Of a DNA stretch of 18,050 nucleotides, positions 1 through 6,437 are shown one piece after another; position 1 is the first letter of the stretch, and the number at the start of each line of letters is the position of its first letter. The notes under the pieces were generated by a model. It did not search any database and was not told the DNA's origin. It saw only the letters and a program-made list of their open reading frames with translations. A program made the position numbers and the translations under genes. Origin of the DNA: JAHHUH01 sp045123075 (lineage in GTDB: Bacteria; Bacillota; Negativicutes; Acidaminococcales; Acidaminococcaceae); the NCBI GenBank assembly GCA_045123075.1, contig JBGVIJ010000033.1, positions 1 to 18,050 of the forward strand, written 5' to 3'.

Positions 1-1444
1 TCAGCGGACAAACAATATAAGCTTGCCTACCAGCTTGTACTTGACGCACTAAACCTGCGTAAACGTCCTTGCGTTTTTCTTCCGTATAGCACAGAGTCTG
101 CACAGGCTTACGCCCAGGCGGTCTTCCCTTCATTAAAGATACATCTAAATCTCCGTACACAGTCAACGCCAAAGTACGAGGAATGGGAGTTGCCGTCATG
201 ATTAAAACATCAGGAGCATGTGTAGATTTATTAGCAAGCTTTGCACGTTGCTCCACACCAAAACGATGTTGTTCGTCAGTTACAACAAGAGAAAGCTTAG
301 AGAATCGTACATCATCTTGCAATAAAGCGTGGGTACCAACAACAATATCTACTAAACCAAGTTCCAAGTCCATTAATAAGCTTCTACGCTCTTTAGCCCT
401 CATACCACCAGTAAGTAAAGCAATACGCATACCAAAAGGAGCCAAATATTCCGTCAAAGTTTCGTAATGTTGCACCGCCAGAATTTCTGTAGGCGCCATA
501 ATGCAACCTTGGTAGCCGTTCTCAGCGGCTTTTGCCAAAGCAAGAGCACTGACTACAGTCTTACCACTACCAACATCACCTTGCAAAATGCGATGCATAG
601 GCTTAACATCTTGCATATCTAAAGAAATATCAAGCCATGCCTGTTTTTGAGCAGCAGTTAATTCAAAAGGAAGCTTAGCAATAATTTGAGCAAGCTTTTC
701 TCCATCAACACCATGCTTCAAACCTTGGCGTTCCTCTTTTTGCTTACCTCTGTAAAAAAGCAAGCCACATTGGAGCAAAAACAGTTCTTCAAAAACAAGA
801 CGTTTGCGTGCTTCTGCCAACGCCTGCCAACTTTTAGGGAAGTGAATATTTTTGAGAGCTTCTACCCTACTGCACAACCCACATTTTTTTATAATGCTAT
901 TGGGTAAGCTTTCAGGAAGCTCCTCTTCAGCTTTAGCTAAACATTCTTTAACCCAAGCCTGTAAATTCTTTTGAGTTAAAGCACCAGCTAAATAATAGGT
1001 AGGAACAATTCCCAAACCTTGTTCAAAATCTTCACCCAGTTCTTGACAATGTGCTTCAGAAACCATCTTGGCAGTACGTCCACTTTTAACTCTACCAACA
1101 ATAAGTAAGGTTGTTCCAGGTTTATACTTCTTAGCCCAGTAACGCTGCCCCATAAAAAAATAAATGTCAGCGAAACCGGTTTCATCACGTACGGTTAAAG
1201 TAGAAAAACGAGTTCTTCCACGAAAACTATCACGCACAGAATGAACTGTTGCTTTAAAAATTTGCTTGCTTCCATCCGTTGCCAGTTCCGCAATGGTTTT
1301 TAACTTAGAAAAATCCATATAGCTTTCTTGGCGAGGATAATGTTCCAGCAAATCACCAACTGTATTAATATTTAAGGCAGTCAAATCTGCCGCTTTTTTC
1401 TTGCCTACACCTCTTATTGAGGTGGTCGGTTCTTTCCACCACAT
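1..1444 (-). CDS. recG: ATP-dependent DNA helicase RecG, N-terminal part (runs off the window)
   Basis: RecG is a superfamily 2 helicase that remodels stalled replication forks and branched recombination intermediates. The frame stays open from ATG at 1444 to the left edge, giving 481 codons. RecG proteins are usually about 680 residues, so roughly the last 200 (second helicase lobe and C-terminal region) lie outside. The protein begins MWWKEPTTSIRGVGKKKAADL, an N-terminal wedge-type start. Visible helicase motifs are Walker A GDVGSGKT at residues 289-296, the DEQHRFG box at 390-396 (Walker B/DExH equivalent), and TATPIPRT (motif III) at 417-424. These motifs in this order separate RecG from PriA and Mfd. 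An in-phase upstream ATG is absent, and the start has only a weak AAGG upstream. It is transcribed away from rpmB from a shared 114-bp intergenic region. Confidence 0.96.
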   Translation of the reverse strand, partial: MWWKEPTTSIRGVGKKKAADLTALNINTVGDLLEHYPRQESYMDFSKLKTIAELATDGSKQIFKATVHSVRDSFRGRTRFSTLTVRDETGFADIYFFMGQRYWAKKYKPGTTLLIVGRVKSGRTAKMVSEAHCQELGEDFEQGLGIVPTYYLAGALTQKNLQAWVKECLAKAEEELPESLPNSIIKKCGLCSRVEALKNIHFPKSWQALAEARKRLVFEELFLLQCGLLFYRGKQKEERQGLKHGVDGEKLAQIIAKLPFELTAAQKQAWLDISLDMQDVKPMHRILQGDVGSGKTVVSALALAKAAENGYQGCIMAPTEILAVQHYETLTEYLAPFGMRIALLTGGMRAKERRSLLMDLELGLVDIVVGTHALLQDDVRFSKLSLVVTDEQHRFGVEQRAKLANKSTHAPDVLIMTATPIPRTLALTVYGDLDVSLMKGRPPGRKPVQTLCYTEEKRKDVYAGLVRQVQAGRQAYIVCPL

Positions 1445-1472
1445 AATTTTGTTACCAATCCTTAAAATTAAC

Positions 1473-1501
1473 TTGCTTTTCCTAATTGTTTGTGGTATGA
1501 T
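1473..1501 (+). promoter_or_regulatory. rpmB promoter with extended -10
   Basis: TTGCTT (1473-1478) and TATGAT (1496-1501) are separated by exactly 17 bp, and a TGG immediately before the -10 gives an extended -10 element. This fits a strong vegetative sigma promoter for the ribosomal protein gene. The -10 sits inside GTATGATAC, so the complementary strand also reads TATCAT. Confidence 0.75.
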
Positions 1502-1558
1502 ACTTTTGTTAAATTTGATGCAATGAACCTTTTAATAAATTCAAGGAGGTGGGAAATC

Positions 1559-1750
1559 ATGGCATCTATCTGCGAAGTTTGCGGTAAAGGCACAATGTCT
1601 GGCAACAATGTCAGCCACTCCAACAGACACACCAAACGCGCTTGGAAACCGAATATCCAACAAGTAAGAGCAGTTGTAGACGGCTCCGTTAAACGTGTAA
1701 ACGTTTGCACTCGTTGCTTGCGTTCCGGTAAAGTTAACCGCGCTATCTAA
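1559..1750 (+). CDS. rpmB: 50S ribosomal protein L28 (zinc-binding C+ form)
   Basis: L28 is a small protein of the large ribosomal subunit. The 63-residue product begins MASICEVCGKG and contains the family hallmarks GNNVSHSNRHTKRAWKPN and the basic tail RSGKVNRAI. Two cysteine pairs, C5/C8 and C50/C53, make this the zinc-binding (C+) version of L28 rather than the cysteine-free form some bacteria use under zinc limitation. The frame is open further upstream, but the ATG at 1559 is preceded by a perfect AAGGAGGT (1543-1550) at 8 bp spacing, and family alignment starts here. It is monocistronic, with a strong promoter upstream and a hairpin terminator 22 bp after the stop. Confidence 0.97.
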   Translation: MASICEVCGKGTMSGNNVSHSNRHTKRAWKPNIQQVRAVVDGSVKRVNVCTRCLRSGKVNRAI

Positions 1751-1768
1751 TCCGTTCGGATTTAAAAA

Positions 1769-1805
1769 GAAGCCAAATACCTTTCGGTATTTGGTTTCTT
1801 TTTTA
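1769..1805. terminator. Bidirectional terminator between rpmB and the zinc-ribbon gene
   Basis: CCAAATACC (1773-1781) and GGTATTTGG (1786-1794) form a perfect 9-bp stem with a TTTC loop. Weaker flanking pairs extend it. A T-rich run follows on the plus strand (1795-1805) and an A-rich run precedes it. It therefore suits both rpmB and the convergent gene ending at 1815. Confidence 0.85.
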
Positions 1806-1814
1806 TTTCCCTTA

Positions 1815-2222
1815 TTACATTTTAGAACCACATTCAGGACAGAATTTAGCAGAACCGCTAACTCTTTCACCGCATTGATGGCAAATAACAACGTTTCTCA
1901 TTTCACTTAATTTCTTTTCAAAAATTCTGTAGAAAAGCTCTACTTCTTCAGTTTCTTTTTTCCAAGAATAGATTTGCAATCTTGCTTTTGTAGCGTCCAT
2001 AATTACATGCATAGTTTCTTCATCAATGGGTTGTACAGCAACTTGCATATGTTTATCTTTACCATGGAATTTAACGATGCATCTTTCTTCATCAACATCG
2101 TCAATAACGTCGCCCATCGGGCCCATTTCATTAATGCTCAACTTAACAATCTTCCAGCACAATGCTCTATCAACTTCATAAACGCGGTCATCAAAGCAAC
2201 CGCCAGCACCTTCTATTCTCAT
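1815..2222 (-). CDS. Uncharacterised protein with C-terminal zinc ribbon
   Basis: I do not recognise a named family for this 135-residue cytoplasmic protein. The first 110 residues are a mixed alpha/beta region rich in acidic residues with no clear motif. Residues 110-135 form a classic zinc ribbon: CHQC at 114-117 and CPEC at 128-131, followed by GSKM. That ending is typical of zinc-ribbon tails that mediate protein or nucleic-acid contacts. The frame opens five codons earlier, at 2237. I chose the ATG at 2222 because GGAGG lies 8 bp before it, whereas the upstream ATG overlaps that site and has none of its own. It is a single-gene unit with its own promoter (2280-2307) and shares a terminator with rpmB. 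No transmembrane segment or signal peptide is visible. Confidence 0.8.
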   Translation of the reverse strand: MRIEGAGGCFDDRVYEVDRALCWKIVKLSINEMGPMGDVIDDVDEERCIVKFHGKDKHMQVAVQPIDEETMHVIMDATKARLQIYSWKKETEEVELFYRIFEKKLSEMRNVVICHQCGERVSGSAKFCPECGSKM

Positions 2223-2279
2223 AAACAGAACCTCCATAAAATTTCTATTACGATTATATCATAAAAAATCATTGCAGGC

Positions 2280-2307
2280 ATTATACATAATAAGAAAAGT
2301 ATGTAAA
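2280..2307 (-). promoter_or_regulatory. Promoter of the zinc-ribbon protein gene
   Basis: On the minus strand TTTACA (2302-2307) and TATAAT (2280-2285) are 16 bp apart. A second TATAAT lies nearer the gene at 2253-2258 and could serve a tandem start. An 11-bp palindrome, GACATCATGTC (2324-2334), lies just upstream. The rest of the 2238-2403 gap shows nothing else I can support. Confidence 0.6.
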
Positions 2308-2403
2308 AAGATTTGTCTTGGTAGACATCATGTCAACTGATATATGTGGTATCGTAATAATTTTCTTTGGTTGCAAGCTGCTTTTTAATTTAATGTGAAC
2401 GAA

Positions 2404-2438
2404 CAAAAACTCCGTAACTTTCACTACGGAGTTTTTTA
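2404..2438. terminator. Terminator after the SDR gene
   Basis: AAAAACTCCGTA (2405-2416) pairs with TACGGAGTTTTT (2425-2436) around an 8-nt loop, with T/A tracts on both sides. It lies just after the stop of the SDR gene on the minus strand. The sequence is nearly identical to the terminator at 3281-3314. Confidence 0.88.
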
Positions 2439-2445
2439 TTACTTA

Positions 2446-3150
2446 TTAAGGTCTATAACTCCAACCGCAATCATTGTGGTAAATCATAAGTCTAGTCTGC
2501 CCACCATCGATACAGATATTTTCACCGGTAATAAATCCTGCTTTATCAGAACACAAGAATAAAACCATATTTGCAATATCAAGGGGATTACCAGCTCGTC
2601 CTACTGGTTGCTGAATAGCATCTGCCCCTTCGTAAACAGTGTAATTGGTATCAATCCAACCGGGAGAAATGGAATTAACGCGAACTTTACCACCTAGGCT
2701 TACTGCTAACGCATGAGTAAGAGCGGAAATACCACCTTTTGCAGCAGCATAGCTTTCACTTTGAGGTTGACTCATACGGTCTCGACTTGAGGAAATATTA
2801 ATAACGCTCGCTCCAGAAGCAAAATAAGGCATAAACAACTTAGTCAGCAAGAATGCAGCAGAAACACCTACACGCAAAGCATAGTTAAACTCCTCATAGG
2901 TACATTCATCAATCCCCTTAAATAATGGAGGTGCATTGTTAATCAAATAGTCTACCTTACCATGTTCACTGATAACTTTCTCGGCAAAACTGCGTAATGT
3001 AGCTTCATCACCAATATCGCCTACAAAATACTGATTTTCAGCAATATCAATAATGCAAACTTTTGCGCCTACTTTTTCAAATTCTTCAGCAATACACTTA
3101 CCAATACCACCTGCTCCACCTGTGATAACTACTACTTTATCTTTAAACAT
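2446..3150 (-). CDS. Short-chain dehydrogenase/reductase (SDR) family oxidoreductase
   Basis: This 234-residue protein is a classical-length SDR that should use NAD(P)(H) to oxidise or reduce an alcohol/carbonyl substrate; the substrate cannot be read from sequence. The dinucleotide-binding motif TGGAGGIG is at residues 10-17 after beta-1. D36 at the end of beta-2 hints at NAD(H) preference. The catalytic serine lies in NISSS (118-122), with Y134 and K138 in YAAAK. The usual NNAG motif is NNAP here (71-74). SPGWIDT (162-168) and the C-terminal GENICIDGGQ are typical. The frame is open to 3186, but ATG 3150 has a GGAGGAG site and places the fold start correctly. It is monocistronic, bounded by two near-identical terminators. 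A -10-like TATAAT lies at 3216-3221 on the minus strand, without a convincing -35. Confidence 0.9.
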   Translation of the reverse strand: MFKDKVVVITGGAGGIGKCIAEEFEKVGAKVCIIDIAENQYFVGDIGDEATLRSFAEKVISEHGKVDYLINNAPPLFKGIDECTYEEFNYALRVGVSAAFLLTKLFMPYFASGASVINISSSRDRMSQPQSESYAAAKGGISALTHALAVSLGGKVRVNSISPGWIDTNYTVYEGADAIQQPVGRAGNPLDIANMVLFLCSDKAGFITGENICIDGGQTRLMIYHNDCGWSYRP

Positions 3151-3280
3151 ATACCTTCTCCTCCATTCGGAAATAGGAATAGACACTTTTGTAAAACAAC
3201 TATATGTATGAGTGTATTATAAAACAATCCTTTTTACAATATACTCTAAAAAACAAAATTGCTATCAGTTTATAGAAAAG

Positions 3281-3314
3281 AAAAAACTCCGTAGTTTTCA
3301 CTACGGAGTTTTTT
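3281..3314. terminator. Terminator of the tRNA cluster
   Basis: A 14-bp perfect palindromic stem, AAAAAACTCCGTAG (3281-3294) with CTACGGAGTTTTTT (3301-3314), encloses a TTTTCA loop. It starts just past the CCA end of the tRNA-Arg gene. With A and T tracts inside the stem it works on both strands. It differs from the terminator at 2404-2438 at only two positions in the shared core. Confidence 0.88.
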
Positions 3315-3316
3315 GT

Positions 3317-3393
<77 letters not shown>

Positions 3394-3403
3394 ATATCTT
3401 TTA

Positions 3404-3477
3404 TGGAGCGGGCGATGGGAATCGAACCCACAACATCAGCTTGGAAGGCTGAGGTTTTACCACTAAACTACACCCGC
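3404..3477 (-). tRNA. tRNA-Gly (anticodon TCC)
   Basis: A 74-nt cloverleaf. The acceptor GCGGGTG pairs with CGCCCGC, the anticodon loop CTTCCAA carries TCC, and the T loop is GGTTCGATTCC. CCA is encoded. It sits 10 bp upstream of tRNA-Arg and 38 bp downstream of tRNA-Pro in the same transcription unit. Confidence 0.95.
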
Positions 3478-3515
3478 GTACATAACGCTTTTTCAATTGA
3501 TTTACCAATTTTCAT

Positions 3516-3592
3516 TGGTCGGAGCGGCAGGATTCGAACCTGCGACCCCCTGCTCCCAAGGCAGGTGCTCTACCAAACTGAGCCACGCCCCG
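3516..3592 (-). tRNA. tRNA-Pro (anticodon TGG)
   Basis: A 77-nt cloverleaf. The acceptor CGGGGCG pairs with CGCTCCG, the anticodon loop CTTGGGA carries TGG, the T loop is GGTTCGAATCC and CCA is encoded. It is the first tRNA after the promoter at 3605-3633. Confidence 0.95.
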
Positions 3593-3604
3593 AATACGAA
3601 GAAT

Positions 3605-3633
3605 ATTATAACTGTTTAACTATAAAAAGTCAA
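3605..3633 (-). promoter_or_regulatory. Promoter of the tRNA Pro-Gly-Arg cluster
   Basis: On the minus strand TTGACT (3628-3633) and TATAAT (3605-3610) are separated by 17 bp, close to consensus. The expected start is about 5-6 bp before tRNA-Pro. The thioesterase gene upstream has no terminator in the 50-bp gap, so read-through into the tRNAs is also possible. Confidence 0.82.
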
Positions 3634-3642
3634 GTTAAAATA

Positions 3643-4365
3643 TCAACGCAACACAAATTCTACCAAACAGCAAAGTTGTTCTTCTTTATAAATTGCCACA
3701 ACATAACCTTGTTCAGTTTTAGCAAGCTTAATATTTGCAACATCATCCAAAACTAAAGCTTTTTTAAAATTAATACGGATAGCTTGGAAATTTTGTTCCT
3801 TATACAATTCTTCGGGCAATACTTCCATTGCCAAAGTTAAATAAGTTGTATTGTGTACGTGTTCATTGAAATCAATATCGCTTCTGCGCACAACAAGAGT
3901 TTTTTCAGCAACGAACTCTTTAGGCGCTGCAATCTTCTTCACAGGAGCTTCAATAACAGTATCAGGCTCCGGTTGATATCTTGCTAAATCAGTATCGCTA
4001 AAACGCACAGGTCTATTTCTAACTAAGTCAAGAATGGAAATGTAAGCTTGCGCTTTTACACAAGGGTTACCAGCAATATCCATCAACAAAAATTCACGAG
4101 TACTGCTAAGTGCACCAATATTACTATTTACCCAAGTCTTAATCTTATATTCTTCATTGTTCTTGGGTAAATTTAAGATACGAATATCCCAACCAGTCAT
4201 AACCCAGTTAACTGCATTCTTGCTACGTTCCAGGACATCGTCACCTGTCAGTTCTGCGTGCTGCATAGCAACGTCATCTAAAGAATTAAGGATTGCATTA
4301 ACAGTGATTTTACCGCTAACGCCCCAAGTATCAGAAAGGGGTTTTACTTCGCGATTGTAAAACAT
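3643..4365 (-). CDS. Acyl-ACP thioesterase (FatA/FatB-like)
   Basis: The 240-residue protein matches the bacterial acyl-ACP thioesterase family (Pfam Acyl-ACP_TE), which hydrolyses acyl-acyl carrier protein to release free fatty acid. It has the expected tandem hotdog layout. Residues 1-130 form the first domain, with the long helix region HAELTGDDVLERSKNAVNWV (36-55). Residues about 150-240 form the second. The signature DIDFNEHVHNTTYL (163-176) corresponds to the D-x-N-x-H-V-N-N-x-x-Y active-site segment of plant enzymes. The length is normal for bacterial members. AGGAG lies 7 bp before ATG 4365. The gene starts 36 bp after the small Tudor-like gene with no terminator between them, so the two are probably co-transcribed. 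Its chain-length preference cannot be inferred here. Confidence 0.9.
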   Translation of the reverse strand: MFYNREVKPLSDTWGVSGKITVNAILNSLDDVAMQHAELTGDDVLERSKNAVNWVMTGWDIRILNLPKNNEEYKIKTWVNSNIGALSSTREFLLMDIAGNPCVKAQAYISILDLVRNRPVRFSDTDLARYQPEPDTVIEAPVKKIAAPKEFVAEKTLVVRRSDIDFNEHVHNTTYLTLAMEVLPEELYKEQNFQAIRINFKKALVLDDVANIKLAKTEQGYVVAIYKEEQLCCLVEFVLR

Positions 4366-4401
4366 TTTTGTTCTCCTATAACTAAACTTTTCCCCAAAAA
4401 A

Positions 4402-4650
4402 TTAAACGGTGGTTTTACGTAGATTTCTTAATTTGTAAGCTTCTTCTACAGTCATAATCTTTTTGGTGTTTTTCATAATTCTTTTGGAACCACGTTCACT
4501 ACTATCAAAGCGAACTCTAATATCGTCATCGTAAACTGCTACAACAGTACCAGTACCAAAATCAACATGAATGATACGCATATTCACATAAAATCTATTT
4601 TTATTTGCATTACTAACTTTCTTCTTGTTAAAGCTAAATCTTCTTTCCAT
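4402..4650 (-). CDS. Small basic protein with UvrD/PcrA-tail-like (Tudor-like) motif
   Basis: An 82-residue basic protein of no family I can name. Residues 1-22 are Lys/Arg/Asn rich and probably disordered. Residues 25-50 read RIIHVDFGTGTVVAVYDDDI and then RVRF. This resembles the H-x-x-F-G-x-G-x-V beta-barrel found as the C-terminal Tudor-like domain of PcrA/UvrD helicases, which binds RNA polymerase. The tail has a short helix, TVEEAYKLRNLRK. The frame is open to 4749, but the ATG at 4650 has AGGAG 7 bp upstream and follows an extended -10 promoter (4682-4687). It is probably the first gene of a unit with the acyl-ACP thioesterase 36 bp downstream. The function is unknown; the helicase-tail resemblance is by eye only. 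Confidence 0.7.
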   Translation of the reverse strand: MERRFSFNKKKVSNANKNRFYVNMRIIHVDFGTGTVVAVYDDDIRVRFDSSERGSKRIMKNTKKIMTVEEAYKLRNLRKTTV

Positions 4651-4681
4651 TATATTACTCCTTGCACTATATTGCTTTCTA

Positions 4682-4687
4682 AGTATA
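4682..4687 (-). promoter_or_regulatory. Extended -10 element upstream of the Tudor-like gene
   Basis: On the minus strand TGA-TATACT forms an extended -10 with TATACT at 4682-4687, about 30 bp before ATG 4650. The -35 region (TTAACT) is weak and about 19 bp away, as is common with extended -10 promoters. Confidence 0.5.
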
Positions 4688-4737
4688 TCACAAATACCAT
4701 AAAAATAGTTAATTTGTTTTCTTAGAGTATTTAACGT

Positions 4738-4767
4738 AAAAAAACCCAAGATTTTACTCCTGGGTTT
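4738..4767 (-). terminator. Terminator after the His-rich protein gene
   Basis: On the minus strand AAACCCA (4761-4767) pairs with TGGGTTT (4742-4748), followed by a seven-T run (4738-4744). It lies 15 bp after the stop of the His-rich gene and insulates it from the Tudor-like gene. Confidence 0.75.
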
Positions 4768-4782
4768 ATTTTCATAGAATTA

Positions 4783-5121
4783 TTAATTATTATTTGCAAT
4801 GACTGCGCCCAAAATAGCACCTAAGATAATGCCGCCAACAACCTTGCCGCTATTATCTTTTTTGTGATGTTTAGGTGGCGGTGCAGGACGATGCACAACA
4901 ACTTTATGTTTGTGATGAGGTGCTTTATGAACAGCAGGATGTTTTGCGTGCTCCTTATGATGAACTTTAGGTCGGCTATGTTCTACACGTTGTTCGTGGC
5001 GAGGCGGTTGACCTTCGTGTTTAGGAGCAGCTGCTGCAATATTGGTAAAGGGTAAGCTTAAAAACATAGTAGCCAAAGCAATCGCGACAGTTTTCTTTAA
5101 AACATTCAATCTATTAGTCAT
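4783..5121 (-). CDS. Secreted or envelope His-rich protein with glycine-zipper tail
   Basis: A 112-residue exported protein without a recognised family name. Residues 1-32 form a signal peptide: basic MTNRLNVLKK, a hydrophobic core, then an alanine-rich end (NIAAAAP) suitable for signal peptidase I. Residues 33-91 are low complexity, rich in His, Lys and Pro, with 14 histidines in patterns such as VHHKEH, HHKHK and KHH. The C-terminus GGIILGAILGAVIANNN (96-112) is a glycine-zipper hydrophobic segment that could insert in or sit against a membrane. The composition suggests binding of transition metals (Zn, Ni, Cu, Co), but that is inference. ATG 5121 has AAGGGA upstream. The gene is monocistronic between two terminators. 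A 22-bp-spaced direct repeat and a hairpin-forming inverted repeat lie in its leader. Confidence 0.75.
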   Translation of the reverse strand: MTNRLNVLKKTVAIALATMFLSLPFTNIAAAAPKHEGQPPRHEQRVEHSRPKVHHKEHAKHPAVHKAPHHKHKVVVHRPAPPPKHHKKDNSGKVVGGIILGAILGAVIANNN

Positions 5122-5213
5122 ATGGTTCCCTTCTTTCTGTTAGTAGATTTTGTTTCTACTGTTAGTATAAAGAGGAATTATGACTTTACTATGTTTTTTA
5201 GACCAACCTTACG

Positions 5214-5246
5214 AAAAAAGACTCTGGAAAATTCCAGAGTCTTTTT
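5214..5246. terminator. Terminator after iadA
   Basis: AAAAAGACTCTGG (5215-5227) pairs with CCAGAGTCTTTTT (5234-5246) around AAAATT. A and T tracts lie on both sides, so it is strong and works on both strands. It ends the nhaC-iadA operon. Confidence 0.88.
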
Positions 5247-5267
5247 AATTTGCAGTATACCCTTTTC

Positions 5268-6425
5268 TTATTCGAATCTGCCTTTCAAAACAGCTTCGCC
5301 GTTTAATACAGCAGTTTTGCCTTTAGCAAAGAGGTCGGTGATTTCCAAGTTAGCGTCCAACACCAACAAGTCAGCATCAGCACCAACAGCTACGCAACCT
5401 TTCACGCCGTCTTTTGCCAAAACGGTAGCAGGAGTGGAAGTCAAAAGCTTCAAAGCTTCTTCCAATGCCATGCCGCGTTTTACCAAACCTTGAATGGTTT
5501 TGTGCAAATATTTAGGAGAAGCATAGGTCAAGCCAATGCATTCACCTGCTGCATCAAATTTAGGTTGGCTACCAAAAGCGTCACTAGACAGAGTTACGTG
5601 GTCAGCAGTTACGCCGTCACGGTTGAGAAGTTCAAACAATTTGTCAGTGTGCAATTCCAATTCATTATCATCAGAACCAGCAGTGCAATCCATAAAGCCG
5701 CCCATGCGTACTAACTTCGCACCTTCGTCAATAAGTTCATCAGTTCTGAGCATATGAGTAGGCAAGAAGTTTTTCACAGGCAGGTCAGAATTTTCCAATG
5801 CGTAGAACAAAGGATCAAGTTTACCTTTGCCACTACCCATGTGCATTGTTACCAATCCCGGAGTATTGCTAAGCAAACCTGCGCGACGAGCTTGTACGCC
5901 AAGAGCGATTAAATCTTCACCGCTAGGATTGGAACTACGATGGTCGGACACAGCAACTTTTACACCAATCATCGGAGTAATCATTACGATATCTTTTTCC
6001 ACACTACCGGTCATAGTGGTAGGAGGATAAGCATAATAGTTGGTCAAGCAATAAACAGTAATACCTTCTTCAGTCAAAGCACGAGCTTTAGCTACCAAGT
6101 TTTCAATGCTTCTGGTAATACCGTCAGTACCAAGCAACCCAACAACGGTAGTGATACCGTTAGTAGTGAATACGCTCAGATAAGATTCAGGCACGCGGGA
6201 AGCGGGACCTTGTTCACCGCCACCACCAGTAATATGTACGTGCAAGTCGATGTAACCGGGAACAACCTTTTTGCCTTCCAAATCAAAAACTTCTACTTCG
6301 GGCAAACCTTCGTAGCCTTCGATTTTGTCAGCAATGCGGCTTACTTTGTCGCCAATTACCAAAATATCTTTTTTACCTAAAAACGCAGGTGCATAAACCT
6401 GTGCATTTTTCAACAATTTAATCAT
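5268..6425 (-). CDS. iadA: Beta-aspartyl-peptidase (isoaspartyl dipeptidase)
   Basis: This cytoplasmic amidohydrolase-superfamily metalloenzyme cleaves beta-aspartyl (isoaspartyl) dipeptides released when damaged proteins are degraded. The 385-residue length is normal. All binuclear zinc ligands are visible: H62 and H64 in the LHVHITGGGGE segment, carbamylated K156 in GVKVAVSDHRSS, H195 in VTMHMGSGKG, H224 in LPTHMLRT, and catalytic D282 in SSDAFGSQP. E71 of the GGGGE motif and Y131 of NYYAYPP match substrate-binding positions of the E. coli enzyme. The order and spacing agree closely with E. coli IadA (H68, H70, K162, H201, H230, D285). ATG 6425 has AAGGAG 8 bp upstream, which overlaps the end of the preceding gene's stop region. 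It is the second gene of an operon, 12 bp after the nhaC-family gene, and is followed by a strong terminator. Confidence 0.96.
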   Translation of the reverse strand: MIKLLKNAQVYAPAFLGKKDILVIGDKVSRIADKIEGYEGLPEVEVFDLEGKKVVPGYIDLHVHITGGGGEQGPASRVPESYLSVFTTNGITTVVGLLGTDGITRSIENLVAKARALTEEGITVYCLTNYYAYPPTTMTGSVEKDIVMITPMIGVKVAVSDHRSSNPSGEDLIALGVQARRAGLLSNTPGLVTMHMGSGKGKLDPLFYALENSDLPVKNFLPTHMLRTDELIDEGAKLVRMGGFMDCTAGSDDNELELHTDKLFELLNRDGVTADHVTLSSDAFGSQPKFDAAGECIGLTYASPKYLHKTIQGLVKRGMALEEALKLLTSTPATVLAKDGVKGCVAVGADADLLVLDANLEITDLFAKGKTAVLNGEAVLKGRFE

Positions 6426-6437
6426 TTCAAAGACTCC

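Noticed and set aside
2324..2353. TTGACA on the minus strand (overlapping the GACATCATGTC palindrome) as a -35
   Set aside because: No acceptable -10 lies 16-18 bp downstream; the TTTACA/TATAAT pair is better.
3403..3756. Plus-strand frame encoding a protein starting MERAMGIEPTTSAWKAE
   Set aside because: It is the antisense of the tRNA-Gly and tRNA-Pro genes, a well-known spurious translation in annotations.
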